Of a stretch of DNA of 64,000 bases, positions 23,646-35,010 are shown piece by piece. Each line of letters opens with the position of its first letter. Positions within the stretch are counted from its first letter, which is position 1. Origin of the DNA: Siphonodentalium dalli (lineage: Eukaryota; Mollusca; Scaphopoda; Gadilida; Siphonodentaliidae); assembly GCA_032622095.1 (NCBI GenBank), contig CP136063.1, positions 120,112,723 through 120,176,722 on the forward strand. The letters run 5' to 3'. The notes under the pieces were generated by a model that saw nothing but the letters and a program-made list of their open reading frames with translations, did no database searches and was not told the origin of the DNA. Position numbers and translations under genes: made by a program.

Positions 23646-24447
23646 TTTAATGGTTTTTATTAAATTGAAGTCGCATGCAGGCTTCTAAATACATTTTTTT
23701 TAAATTTAATAAAAGTTAATTACATATTGAATATATGATATTAAAAATTACTGTCAAGCAGACATCAGATGGGCGACAACTCTATCGGATAATATAACAA
23801 ACCGATATCGCAGATCAGCATTGCGATTTATTTTAACAGTAGGCCTACCGTAGGTACTATATATTAATTATCACTATTTATATATGTCAGAATTGATAAC
23901 GAGACGTATAATTAGCTAAATTGTGGATAATATTGTGTCCGAGCAAATAACTATAAATTAGCGGACGTAATTTGGTTGTGTTTTTGCTGTTAACGTCAAG
24001 AAAGATTATCAATGGAAGCATCCGGCATCCGATATATGTGCCCGACGGCATCCGGCGTACAGTGGTCTGGCATCCGGAATACGCCATAACAGACCCGGCA
24101 TCCGGCATCCGAAAAGGGGGGTCGTCACCCTCATATATGTATCTTTGGATCGCTTTGTGATAATCTGAGGTGCAGTGAAATGGCCACTTTTCAGAGACAA
24201 AAAAAAATGCTTCCCAAATCTGCCACAATTATTTCCCCCTGGCAGAAAACCAGCTAAATATACTGTTCCTTTGCATATGAAAAACTAGTGATAACTGTTG
24301 GTGGACGTGATGGCACATCAAGCTCAACTACTGATCGTAGACTCATTTATACGAATGACCTTTTCTAAATGTTTTCTAATTCAGACGAAAATAAAACAAA
24401 TATCATAAATAGCAACAAAACAAAATAAGAAGGCAGTTTTGAAGATA

Positions 24448-24718
24448 TACAGTAAATGCCCTAAGTAATCGACACCTTAACCACAGCAGAATTATGGGTA
24501 ACTTTTCAGGATACAAAGTAATTGACTCCTTAACCACAGCAGAATTATGGGTAACTTTTCAGGATTTAGTCGGAAATATGGCTTGTTGCCATTCATTGGA
24601 AAGCTCTCGGGGAGAGCTTTCCGATGAATGGCAACAAGCCATATTTCCGACTAAATCCTGAAAAGTTACCCATAATTCTGCTGTGGTTAAGGAGTCGATT
24701 ACTTAGGGCATTACTATA
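24448..24718. mobile_element. Hairpin MITE (CAGTAATGCCC family) abutting a CLIP4-like exon
   Basis: The ends cagtaaatgccctaagtaat and the inverse ending attactata lie between TA dinucleotides. The arms are long and nearly perfect (ccttaaccacagcagaatta and so on), meeting at a short loop near 24608. The left arm has a partial internal duplication (ccacagcagaattatgggta at about 24479 and 24535). Sister copies are at 31585-31784 and 34871-35010. Confidence 0.85.
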
Positions 24719-24725
24719 GGCATAC

Positions 24726-24803
24726 CAAGTTCATTGTTACACAAGACGCTCATTCCCACTTCGAGCTTCAGGTCTCCACTCTGGCCAGGTGTCCTCGTTA
24801 TAC
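24726..24803 (-). CDS. CLIP4: CLIP4-like exon: N-terminal half of last CAP-Gly domain
   Basis: On the minus strand, acceptor agttcactgtcag is followed by 78 bp and then donor GTATGC. The in-frame peptide runs ITRTPGQSG, then DLKLEVGMSVLCNNELG, the opening strand of a CAP-Gly domain. It ends in phase 1, matching the final exon, so that NNELG joins IVQSIGPTDF. Two acceptors are possible. 24803 has the better tract but needs an incoming phase-1 exon. 24793 (AG before GACACC) fits the phase of the exon at 29984. A hairpin MITE (24448-24718) begins six nucleotides into the intron, just past the splice donor. Confidence 0.82.
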
Positions 24804-25058
24804 CTGACAGTGAACTCCGATGGCTACAAGTGATAAACGACATGATGACATGGCTACATGCAGGACAGGAGCAACAAATGTATTGATGAGTTAAATATTA
24901 TGAGGTACAATCGTAAAGCAGTGTCTATACTAATGAGTAACATTACTGTGTTTGTAGAAGCAAGATATATCAAGGTTTCTGTTTGAGAAAGGCAGTGTAT
25001 GACTTTTAGGGCCCCTTTCCATTCGAACAATCTTCCACCAGCCATACATTACTATTAT

Positions 25059-25306
25059 TTAACCCTTTGAGTGCCAGGGGCCGATCTCATCGGCCCTAAA
25101 CCTACAAAATAAGTCTGTTAAAGAATATAAGAATAAATTATTAAAATTGTAAAAAAAAAAAAAAAACACAAAAAAAAAATTGTTAGGCCAATGCATTCTC
25201 TTATATATGCGAGGCGACCTATGGTCGACTCGCATATATAAGAGAATGCATTGGCACAGGGTATATGGGTTGATAAAAAAATCGGACCTGGCACTCAAAG
25301 GGTTAA
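25059..25306. mobile_element. piggyBac-like MITE (248 bp)
   Basis: TTAA is present on both sides with inverted ends CCCTTTGAGTGCCAGG and CCTGGCACTCAAAGGG. It contains the palindrome ccaatgcattctcttatata and its complement (about 25187-25257), which is shared with the MITE at 22260. Confidence 0.85.
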
Positions 25307-26003
25307 ACAAAACAATATGAATTGAACAGTGAGTATGCCAAGGGTTAAATGATAAGAGTATGCCAATGCACAGTCTTAACAAATCATGATTTTGTTGCCA
25401 GGACTGTTTTGTCAAAGACATTGACTTTATTTACAATAACTTTACAAAACAAAACTCATTGATATCAATATGATTATTGTATAGTCTTCAAAATTTAGCA
25501 CAATTTTCTGAAATTGATACCGTGAATCAGCTTCTGAGGGGTGCAGAAGTCAAGAAAGCATCAATCAGTCTCTGTATACAGTGTACTAAATAAGTTAGTT
25601 TGTTTACATAAAAGTGTTTTATAAGAGATACATTTTTTTTTTAATTTCTCACTGCCAACAAGCTGGTGGTGTGGAATTGTGGATCGATTCCCTCCACCAC
25701 TCCCCCCCCCCCCCATTTAAATAATTAATCAAATTTCTCTGCTATTGTAGATATACCTATATGGGTTCAATACTGTGGCTTTAAAATCAACCTAGCAGCG
25801 AATAAATTATTGTGATCGAGTAAAGTGTGATGTCATATTACACACCATCTAAAATATAATAAATTATTTAAAACATTCAGTTCTAAAAGAATAATCTGGA
25901 ATATTCTATTCTTCATTTATAAAGTTTTTCTGAAACTATAAACAGACTACATTTTTGGGGATGATCAGCTAATAACGTCAAAGACTGCCTAAAACTGCTG
26001 AAT

Positions 26004-26590
26004 TTAAAGGGGTACTGTACGCCATTTTCAATAAATTTCCGGTGATAACAACGATTTAATATCGATAATATATAGAAACATAAGTAATTTGAGTCGAAGA
26101 TGTATTCTGTAAATGCTCAGGTTAATAGGCTATCTTAAAATCAAAGTTAATAATTTGATATAAATTTCATTTATGACTGGAGCCATAAAATGGCGTAAAG
26201 TAAATTACGAATTTCCGTGTGCAAGACATAATCAAATTAATTGAGGGATACTGGATTGGTAAACGGATGGCACACGCAATCGTTTAAAACATTATGATGA
26301 TACGGGGAGAAAGCCCAAGCCACTCACTGACTAGTGACGATACAATACTTAAATGTGTATATGGGACTAGTATGCATATAATATAACTTTTATTTGATAC
26401 ATTTGGTTGGAAAATGTACAAAAATTACTCGACAACGACAATTAGTTTTTTTGCATACCGGTAAATTTGTCATCCGTAACACTACTTCGTACTCAACAGA
26501 CTTTCAAATAATGAAAAAATTGTTACCTTATTCTCCGACTCGGAGACTATAGACACCAACAACAACATTTGGCGTACAGTATCCCTTTAA
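26004..26590. mobile_element. TTAA-flanked TIR element (587 bp)
   Basis: TTAA is followed by AGGGGTACTGTACGCCA, and the other end is TGGCGTACAGTATCCCT followed by TTAA. The inverted repeat is about 17-20 bp with two mismatches. The interior has no coding frame. TTAA targets suggest piggyBac or Kolobok mobilisation. Confidence 0.8.
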
Positions 26591-27239
26591 CTGACTATCC
26601 ATACAAGTGGATCAGGTAACTACTCGACAATGTACATTCAGTTAGTTATGGAAGAATTAACCACTTGGTGGATCATTATGTAATTTTGATATACACCAAA
26701 AGTTTTGTTTTGATATTAGGTACAGAATACATAGGAATCCTATTCAGTAATTTGGAGGGAATGTTTAGATAACTTATTATCTAAACAATCCCCAAGTGAA
26801 CTAGGCCTACTCATCAATGAGTATTTAATCATCAAAGGATTTAATGTTTTGTTCTGGTATAGACAGGCCTTACTAATGAATTCACTAAAGTTAAGAACAT
26901 ATGTTAGTATTAATCATGACAATGTATTGACTAAACACAGACTGATCTGCAGTGTAAAGTAAGTCCATCATATATATTAAAGGTCTGTGGCAGTTTTAAA
27001 CCATGTAAATGTATATTTATGATTTTATTTTCATCTTGGGATGAAAATAAGAAAAACAATTTATACATCATCCAATCAGTTGAACATTTTCGTGTTCTAT
27101 GAAATCTAAGTCTAAAGAGGAAAATGAAAGTGTCAATGACACTGTAGCTCAACTTGGAAAGGGAATAATTTAATGTATTACAGTCAATGGAGCGATTAGG
27201 AATGTTGAAAGTTGAATGTCTAATACTAGTTTATAGACA

Positions 27240-29560
27240 TGAAGAGAAAAGTAAAATCCAAGATGGCTGCTGGCGGCCATGTTTTCGGCCGAATGACCCC
27301 AAAATGATTGTATCCCATCTACATGTCATCGTTAACATCCATGACAAATTTTATGACGATCAGACTAAAGGTACGACCTGTAGCCTAGCTATGCTAAAGA
27401 ATTTAGTCATACAAAGAGTAAAATCCAAGATGGCTGCTGGCGGCCATGTTTTTTGGCCGAATGACACCAAAATGACTCGTTCCCATCTACATGTCATTAT
27501 TAACATCTATGACAAATTTTATGACGATCAGACTAAAGGTACGACCTGTAGCCCATGCTAAAGAATTTAGTCATACAAAGAGTAAAATCCAATATTAACA
27601 ACCATGACAAATTTCGTGATGATCAGACGAACAGTACGACCTGTGGCCCATGCTAATGGATTAAATTTTGAAATCCAAGATGGCCACTGGCGGCCATGTT
27701 TTTTGTCCGAATGACCCCAAAATGACTCGTTCCCATTTACATTCCAATTTCAACAGCCATGACAAATTTTATGAAGATCAGACTAAATGTACGACCTGTA
27801 GCCCGTGCTAAAGGATTTAGTCATACAAAGAGTAAAATCAAAGATGGCTGCTGGCGGCCATGTTTTTCTGCCGAATGACCCCAAAATTACTCGTTCCCAT
27901 TTACATTCCAATTTCAACAGCCATGACAAATTTTATGATGATCAGACTAAAGGTACGACCTGTAGCCCGTGCTAAAGGATTTAGTCATACAAAGAGTAAA
28001 ATCAAAGATGGCTGCTGGCGGCCATGTTTTTCTGCCGAATGACCCCAAAATGACTCGTTCCCATCTACATGTCATTATTAACATTCACGACAAATTTTAT
28101 GATGATCAGACTAAAGGTACAACCTGTAGCCCGTGCTAAAGGATTTAGTCATACAAAGAGTACAATCCAAGATGGCTGCTGGCGACCTTGTTTTTTGGCC
28201 GAATGACCCCAAAATTACTCGTTCCCATCTACATGTCATTGTTAACATCCATGACAAATTTTATGATGATCAGACGAACAGTACGACCTGTGGCCCGTGC
28301 TAATGGATTAAATTTTGAAATCCAAGATGGCCACTGGCGGCCATGTTTATTGGCCGAATGACCCCAAAATTACTCGTTCCCATCTACATTCCAATTTCAA
28401 CAGCCATGACAAATTTTATGATGATCAGACTAAAGGTACGGCCTGTAGCCCGTGCTAAAGGATTTAGTCATACAAAGAGTAAATCCAAGATGGCTGCTGG
28501 CGGCCATGTTTTTTGGCCGATTGACCCCAAAATGACTCGTTCCCATCTACATGTCATTATTAACATTCTTGACAAATTTTATGATGATCAGACTAAAAGT
28601 AGGACCTGTAGCCCGTGCTAAAGGATTTAGTCATACAAAGAGTAAAATCCAAGATGGATGCTGGCGGCCATGTTTTTTGGCCGAATGACCCCAAAATTAC
28701 TCGTTCCCATCTACATGTCAATATTAACATCCATGACAAATTTGATGATGATCAGACTAAAGGTACGACCTGTAGCCCGTGCTAAAGAATTTAGTCATAC
28801 AAAGAGTAAAATCCAAGAAGGCTGCTGGCCGCCATGTTTTTTGGCCGAATGACCCCAAAATTACTCGTTCCCATCTACATGTCAATATTAACATTCATGA
28901 CAAATTTCATGATGATCAGACGAACAGTACGACCTGTGGCCCGTGCTAATGGATTGAATTTTGAAATCCAAGATGGCCACTGGCGGCCATGTTTTTTGTC
29001 CGAATCACCCCAAAATAACTCGTTCCCATCTACATTCCAATTTCAACAGCCATGACAAATTTTATGATGATCGGACTAAAGGTACGACCTGTAGCCCGTG
29101 CTAAAGGATTTAGTCATACAAAGAGTGAAATCAAAGATGCCTGCTGGCGGCCATGTTTTTTGGCCGAATGACCCCAAAATTACTCGTTCCCATCTACATG
29201 TCATTATTAACATTCTTGACAAATTTTATGATGATCAGACTAAAAGTACGACCTGTAGCCCGTGCTAAAGAATTTAGTCATACAAAGAGTAAAATCCAAG
29301 ATGGCTGCTGGCGGCCATGTTTTTGGGCCGAATGACCTCAAAATTACTCGTTCCCATCTACATGTCAATATTAACATCCATGACAAATTTCATGACGATC
29401 AGACAAACAGTACGCCCTGTAGCCCGTGCTAATGGATTGAATTTTGAAATGCAAGATGGCCACTGGCGGCCATGTTTTTTTACCGAATGACCCCAAAATT
29501 AATCATTCTGGTCTAAATGTTGATGTCAACAGCTATGACAAATTTCATAATGATCCGACC
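27240..29560 (+). repeat. ~160-bp tandem core array, element 1
   Basis: About 15 units. Each unit contains aaatccaagatggctgctgg, ggccatgtttt, gaatgaccccaaaat, tcgttcccatctacatgtca, ttatgatgatcagac and tacgacctgtagcccgtgct. Two unit types are mixed: one joined by ggatttagtcatacaaagag, the other by ggattgaattttgaaatcc. Confidence 0.95.
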
Positions 29561-29594
29561 AAAGGTACGACCTGTAGACTGCATTGTTGACGCC

Positions 29595-29645
29595 TTACGT
29601 ACACACGCACACACGCACACACGTACACACGTACACACGGACGAC
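29595..29645. repeat. CA/ACACACG microsatellite
   Basis: Runs of acacacgcacacacg end in cggacgac just before the element's 3' hairpin. Confidence 0.9.
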
Positions 29646-29926
29646 AAAGCCATGGCAATAGCTCAAACTTTACAAAGTAAAGTTGAGCTAAAAATGGAAA
29701 TTAGTCTAACTGAGGACACAAGTAAGTTTTATGAATACCATTGGTATTAATTAATAATTGGTAATTAATTAATCAATTAATATTGATTGAAAATTAGTTA
29801 TAATATGACTATTATATTTTGTGTTATGATTAATTGTGTCTACTTGGCAAGTTGGCAGAGTGAGAAAGGGAATAAAGCACTGGATAAAATACTGGTAACT
29901 CTAAGGGAACTAACTCAACTACTCAC

Positions 29927-29984
29927 GCTTTGGTGTTGGGTGTCGTTGGAGTACGAGATCTTCCTGCAGGAACGGAATGCGACC
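29927..29984 (-). CDS. CLIP4: CLIP4-like linker micro-exon (Ser/Thr/Pro-rich)
   Basis: This is a 58-bp exon between acceptor ttggacattcag and the near-consensus donor GTGAGT. Its two leading bases complete the Gly codon opened by the exon at 31046, and it ends in phase 2 (GC). The peptide is SHSVPAGRSRTPTTPNTK, a basic Ser/Thr/Pro stretch typical of the microtubule-binding linkers between CAP-Gly domains. The preceding intron is about 1.0 kb. Downstream, the phase fits the next exon directly only if that exon begins at 24793. If it begins at the better-looking acceptor (24803), a small exon between the two is missing from this list. Confidence 0.7.
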
Positions 29985-30600
29985 CTGAATGTCCAAAAAT
30001 AACAATAGGCTAGCAAGATACTAATCTAATTCTACAATGGATAACTTAACCCTTCTTTACTAATGGATTTGTCCATCAGTTATAAAAGTAAACATTGGAA
30101 TGGTCCATTACTCATCTGGAGGAGTGTTCAGGAAATATAGGCAGATGACATACTTGTAAACAGATAATACAAGAACAGTGCCCCTACACCTATCAACTTG
30201 ATAAAATTTTAGCAATAAAATATGCTTAAATTAAGTTAGCTGTAATGATTAGTGTTAATGATAAATGTTCCAATGACAATATGATTAAGATTTATCAAAA
30301 TATTTACATCCATTTCCCAATCAGCTCCTCAAACACAGACATTCATATTAGGAACTCCATAGAGGGAGAAATGGGAGGCATGAAATATATAACTTATCCT
30401 TCTTTTTGGCAAGGAGAAGTGATTTCTCTCTGCTATTCCAATATGTATACCGGTACATGTATGTTCAAATGGAAAAAACAATCCATATAAATTTAACTTG
30501 GAGTATTGAAGTATTTATAGATTTTGCAAGGATTATGGTATTGATGTGTTCTTCCAGTTGATAATATTTACAGGATCATCAGACAGCTGATGTGTGGGTG

Positions 30601-30775
30601 TTAACCGTCTCATGAAGGAGCTGTGCTAGTGCAGCATTAAATATCATGTGCCTCGCTTTATGAGAGAATGCACTGGGTTACAAGGTCAAGGCTCCCAATT
30701 GGAGACTCGCATATATAAGAGATTGGAACAGGGTTTTGGCAAAATTTCAGGAAGCTCCAGTCATGAAAGTGTTAA
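30601..30775. mobile_element. Diverged TTAA-flanked MITE (175 bp)
   Basis: TTAACCGTCTCATGAAGGAGC and its imperfect inverse (gctccagtcatgaaagtgtt, then aa) bound a shorter, decayed relative of the palindrome-bearing MITEs at 22260 and 25059. The motif ctcgcatatataagag is still readable. Confidence 0.65.
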
Positions 30776-30957
30776 GTAAACTTGAGCCTATGACATATCC
30801 TAGATAATAATTTACATCTACAAGATAAATAAATTGGGAGAAGTGACTTCGCTTCATTTTAAGTCTTTAGACACACTGGTCCCTGATCCATATACTGAGG
30901 CACTTTTATATGACAGAACGATTTATAAGAATAATTTGAGATTCATAGCATGCTTAC

Positions 30958-31046
30958 CCGACATCCGTCTGTCGAGTTTCTCGGACACAGCACCCCAACT
31001 GATGGCATCCAGTGACTCATTAGAGCTGAATCTCTTCTCACCCAAC
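30958..31046 (-). CDS. CLIP4: CLIP4-like linker exon (serine-rich)
   Basis: The exon is 89 bp with acceptor caaacacatttag and donor GTAAGC. It begins with the third base of the Arg codon left open by the exon at 46779 and ends in phase 1. It encodes 29 residues beginning LGEKRFSSNESLDAIS and ending SEKLDRRMS. This position, immediately after SRIQR, is where vertebrate CLIP4 has a Ser-rich linker with a SLD motif. No domain is present. Phase agreement on both sides and good splice sites make it likely real even though it is short. Confidence 0.75.
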
Positions 31047-31584
31047 CTAAATGTGTTTGAGAAATTTATGTAATGAGTTTGAAAAGCACCTTGGAATACA
31101 GTGTTCATCAGTAATCATATGGGCGAAATATATTTCAGAGAATTCTTAATCAAACAAAGCAAATGTATTAGCAAATTTTGTTGCCCTATCATATACAGCT
31201 CGAGTTTTTCTATTTTGAGGCAAGTGATAATTTTACAACCTAATGTTTCTGACAAGAGCGCACCTCCACTATTCCTAACAAACAATAAATATATTATCTG
31301 CTAGTGTTCAGTGATGCTCCATTTGCATACAAATGTTAAGAATACACCACAAATACTTATAGATATGAACTAGCTTCATAAAGCTTAACCATTCGTAACT
31401 TTCAAGCCTAAAATTTTGAAAACATATATTATTATTTTTAATTCTCACTGAACAAACCTACCTACACAACATCAGCCATATACATATAGGCGACCGGGCA
31501 TTCCATGAGGCATCTGCAGGCCAGAGTGTGATACATGTAGGGTAAATATGTGTTAAGCTACAGTTACAACATTAACATAATCTA

Positions 31585-31784
31585 CAGTAATGCCTTAAAT
31601 AATCGACTCCTTAACCACAGCAGAATTATGGGTAATTTTTCAGGATTTAGTTGGAAATATGGCTTGTTGCCATTCATCGGAAAGCTCTCCAATGAATGGC
31701 AACAAGCCATATTTCCGATTAAATCCTGAAAAATAACCCATAATTCTGCTGTGGTTAAGGAGTTGATTATTTAGGGCATTACTG
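31585..31784. mobile_element. Hairpin MITE (CAGTAATGCCC family), 200 bp
   Basis: TA on both sides; ends cagtaatgccttaaataatc and gattatttagggcattactg. The two arms are complementary over nearly their whole length, with the turn near aaagctctcc. Tc1/mariner-type MITE by TA target and CAGT end. Confidence 0.9.
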
Positions 31785-32219
31785 TATATCAACTTTACTT
31801 TTATTTTAGCTTTGTTTCTCAGAAAAACATGCTGAAAACTGTTGGCTGACTGTTTTGTGCATTTCCAAAGAATATGGATACAATTTAGTTTGGCAAATTG
31901 CAAGTGAAGCATAGATGACCAAGTCATTTAGTGCGAGACCAGATTGGACCTAAATTACTGTTTAGATGATCCAAGCTGATTATAGACCCACTTTTAGAAT
32001 TTTATATTCTGTGAAAATTCTGAAAGAGTGTTGCAGCATATGCTTTTCTGAATTAGAGACAAAAAACTTGAAAAACTTCGCCTTTTTTTAAGAATGATGT
32101 TCCCATCCTAGTACTGTATACATATACTATTTAACTAAGGGATTGCACATCAAAATTGATGTGAGACAAAGATGACATGCAGAAACATTATGTCAAGAAT
32201 TAGTTTAAGCTGATAATAA

Positions 32220-32885
32220 ATGCTTTGATGACTAATTATTAGTGCCTTTAAGTCATTCGAGGACAACGGCACCTATCCCATGAAATTTTCAGTGTCTTGT
32301 TACCTCTGGGCACCAATTTTCCCACATATTTTCTGAGCTGATAATAAATGCTCTTTATTAATCATGCAATTTATCAGCCCCCCTTTCATTTATCTGAGGT
32401 CGAAGGCACCTATCCCCATGACATTTCCCTGGCCAATGACTAATTTGTACCAATTTTCCTACATATATTCTAAGTTGATAAGGAACATATTTTTAAGTCG
32501 TCTGAGGTCAAAAATGACGGGTGAAATGCAGGAAAATATTGTCACCACTGATAACGATATAATGAAAGTCCGCAAATGGTGCAGAGTTTGTCCGGAATTT
32601 ATGACGGATGCGCTGAAACCACATTCGTCTTTTGAAAAGTAACACAATATATCAGTAAAAATATCGCCTTTATAACCTTTGGGAAACTCGTTATATCTCA
32701 GGTTGTCTTGTACCGATTGGCCTGGCCGATTTTGCGTGTCGTATTCTAAGATGTGCCACAGGACATGGTCAAAATTTGGGTGCAATCGGACATATAGGGG
32801 GAGGGTGATATATTTTTAAACGTGCCAAAATCGTGGCAGACAAATACACAGACAAACACTTGGCTTTTATAGAGATAGAGTGAGT
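32220..32885. repeat. Dispersed repeat fragment ending in 'tttatagagatagag'
   Basis: Blocks such as gaggtcgaaggcacctatcc recur at about 32258 and 32398. The stretch ends with acagacaaacacttggcttt and tatagagatagag, reminiscent of 3' ends of RTE-type non-LTR elements. No reverse transcriptase frame is present. Family assignment is a guess. Confidence 0.35.
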
Positions 32886-34730
32886 CCTGTAACTAAACAG
32901 TCAATATTACCAGCTTCTGACGCTGGTCAGTTGCAATATACTGAAATGTCATGTGAGCTTTTAAACATTAATTCATATTAGTCATATTGGTGCCAAATAT
33001 TTACCTGAAGCTATAAAATGCATATAGAACAGAAGCTAGTACATTAGATAAAGCCATAACATCTTGACTAGTTACTGAATGCATTCCTATATTGAGTTAT
33101 AAAAGAGTACAATCCAATGGCTTGTTCTTAATTTGTTCACATCATGTAAGCAGATAGAAGGCAGAGAAACCCCATTCCATTGGATAAATTCTCAATGATT
33201 TTGAGAAATACCAACCATCAATTAACTTTCTCTATTTTGGCCTAAATGCCAAATTTGAACAAACAGTAACTCCCTATGTTGTTTTTTGGGTATATCTTTG
33301 GATTTAATTAATAGCATATGTAATCAGGAAACATTCAGCACTAACCAATTTTTTGTTATTGCAATATTCCTACTTTTGGCTGTTAATTAAGCAAATATCA
33401 TTGCATAAACAAATAACGGCAAAAGATAAAGCTCCAAACATTTCAAGAAATGGCCAAATTGTTAAGGGAAAAGCATTGTAGATTGATAAAAGAAAGATAT
33501 TATGAGTTTGAGAAAATGAACCAAATAATATACATGAATGTACAACAAGAACTGTTCAACGAAAATAACAAATGAAGTACACTCTAGTCGAAGGTTCAAT
33601 GTTGTGACTAATACACAATCTAACTTCAAAATCTCTAATCTCTTTGACCAAGGAAATAAATAATTCCAAGCAAAATAATGTTTATTATTACATCAAACGT
33701 CAAATATGAACTCCAAAAAGAATAAAAAAAGACCCTTGGTGAACATGAGATTCCCAATAGATCACAAGGACTGATAAATTGATTTTCTCGGCAATGAGAA
33801 TTTCCTTCAATTTCCCCAATTAATTCAATTACACACGCAAATAAATATGGAAAAATAATTTCTAAATTTGTCTAAAAAAAATTAGATTTGGAAAACAATT
33901 TGGTAACAGAACATTATGGTCCGTGTCAACACTGCCTATTCATTTCTAAGAGTATACATTCTACTGTGTTCTTTATTTGTGGATATTCAGATAATATATG
34001 CAGATGACAGTCATTGGAAACAACTTATGAATTCCCATCATTTATTTCTAGGGATATTCAGATAATATGTTCAACAAGCCATCTGTTTGTCAAGCTGAAC
34101 ATCCCTGGAAATAAATAAATTGGACCCATGTAACAACCGGTCAGGGAATACCTATTATAACAGGGTTAACATCATTTATCTGTCATATGTTCTGTTAATC
34201 AATGATCGGGAATGACTACAGCGAATTTGAGTTCAAAATGACTAGATGGGAAATTATATATATAAGAAATATGACAAGTAGGATGGATATTAACACAACA
34301 ATATATATAATTATATTGGCTAGTGACAAATAAAACAGAAAACACATGAAAAATAAGAGCTATGTCTAACGACAAAGAATTATTTCAATTTTGTTTACAT
34401 AAGATCTAATTTTAAATTCATGGAAAACAAAATATAATCCATCCATTATTCTGGAATTAAAATTGAGTGCTACATGTATATAGCTCTTTTCTGATTTATA
34501 GGACTAAATTAAGTTTAACTTACTTAGAACAATTCCATCCAATAATTAAAATGAAAAGTTACAAAGGTGACATCTAAAACTGACATAAGTAGATAAAAAC
34601 TCAAGATTTGAAAGCCAAAAAAGCTACAGAAACCATTTCAGTGAACTCACCATGTTCGCCGTTTTCTCGGCTTCCAGACTCTACAGAAACCAGATTGGGT
34701 TAATTTTCTGAATGTCTTAGAATATTTTTT
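32886..34730. other. AT-rich intronic sequence
   Basis: Non-coding, in the 15.7-kb CLIP4-like intron. A short direct repeat (ggatattcagataatat at about 33979 and 34053) is the only local structure seen. Confidence 0.4.
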
Positions 34731-34736
34731 TTTATC

Positions 34737-34989
34737 TAAACATTTTCATTGATCAATGATGTCATGGTGACTAACATTATAGCCATTGTGTAATGAAATA
34801 TATAATGACAAATCAAATATTTTGAAAACTATTATCACACACACCTGGAACGCTGTTTGAAATGTCAATATACAGTAATGCCCTAAATAATCTCCTCCTT
34901 AACCACAGCAGAATTACCCATTATATATTTCATTACACAATGGCTATAATGTCAGTAACCATGACATCATTGATCAGTGAAAATGTTTG
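34737..34989. repeat. Inverted duplication joined to a MITE
   Basis: 34737-34806 and 34921-34989 are reverse complements over ~68 bp with about three mismatches. The right copy lies inside the hairpin MITE of 34871-35010. Confidence 0.9.
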
Positions 34990-35010
34990 ATTATTTATGG
35001 CATTACTGTA
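34871..35010. mobile_element. Rearranged hairpin MITE (CAGTAATGCCC family)
   Basis: The left end cagtaatgccctaaataatc and arm ccttaaccacagcagaatta are intact, and the right end gattatttatggcattactg is present. The second arm is missing: its place is taken by an inverted copy of flanking DNA. Confidence 0.85.

Larger units (their letters stand above)
22912..24141. mobile_element. TIR transposon remnant with CATCCGG subterminal repeats
   Basis: The ends atatatgagggtgacgaccc (from 22912) and gggtcgtcaccctcatatat (to 24141) are perfect inverted repeats. Inside each end are clusters of GGCATCCGG, probably transposase-binding sites. The interior holds a short minus-strand frame (23463-23645) and a nested MITE (23177-23466). 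The superfamily is not determined; the AT-rich flanks make the target duplication ambiguous. Confidence 0.75.
27125..29691 (+). mobile_element. Helentron/HINE-like element 1, family 1 (2.57 kb)
   Basis: The 5' end is aatgaaagtgtcaatgacac, whose AGTGTCA/TGACACT forms a small hairpin, then TGTAGCTCAACTT. The 3' end has (CACACG)n-type microsatellite, then a hairpin AACTTTACAAAGTAAAGTT and GAGCTAA, with CTAA at 29688-29691. A hairpin plus CTRR 3' end is the rolling-circle (Helitron/Helentron) signature. The core (27240-29560) is a tandem array of ~155-165-bp units. There is no Rep/helicase frame. It lies in a CLIP4-like intron, opposite strand to the gene. Confidence 0.8.

Noticed and set aside
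27187-28621. Several 60-124-codon frames with repeated KSKMAAGGHVFWPNDPKM-like peptides
   Set aside because: They are translations of the ~160-bp core monomer in different frames, with no start-site or codon signal; not proteins.
30661-30730. Possible promoter from 'tatataagag' TATA-like motif
   Set aside because: The motif is part of the MITE palindrome shared with two other elements and no transcription unit follows.
32459-32785. 108-codon minus-strand frame
   Set aside because: It overlaps a dispersed repeat fragment, has no domain or splice support, and an opposing frame of similar length exists.
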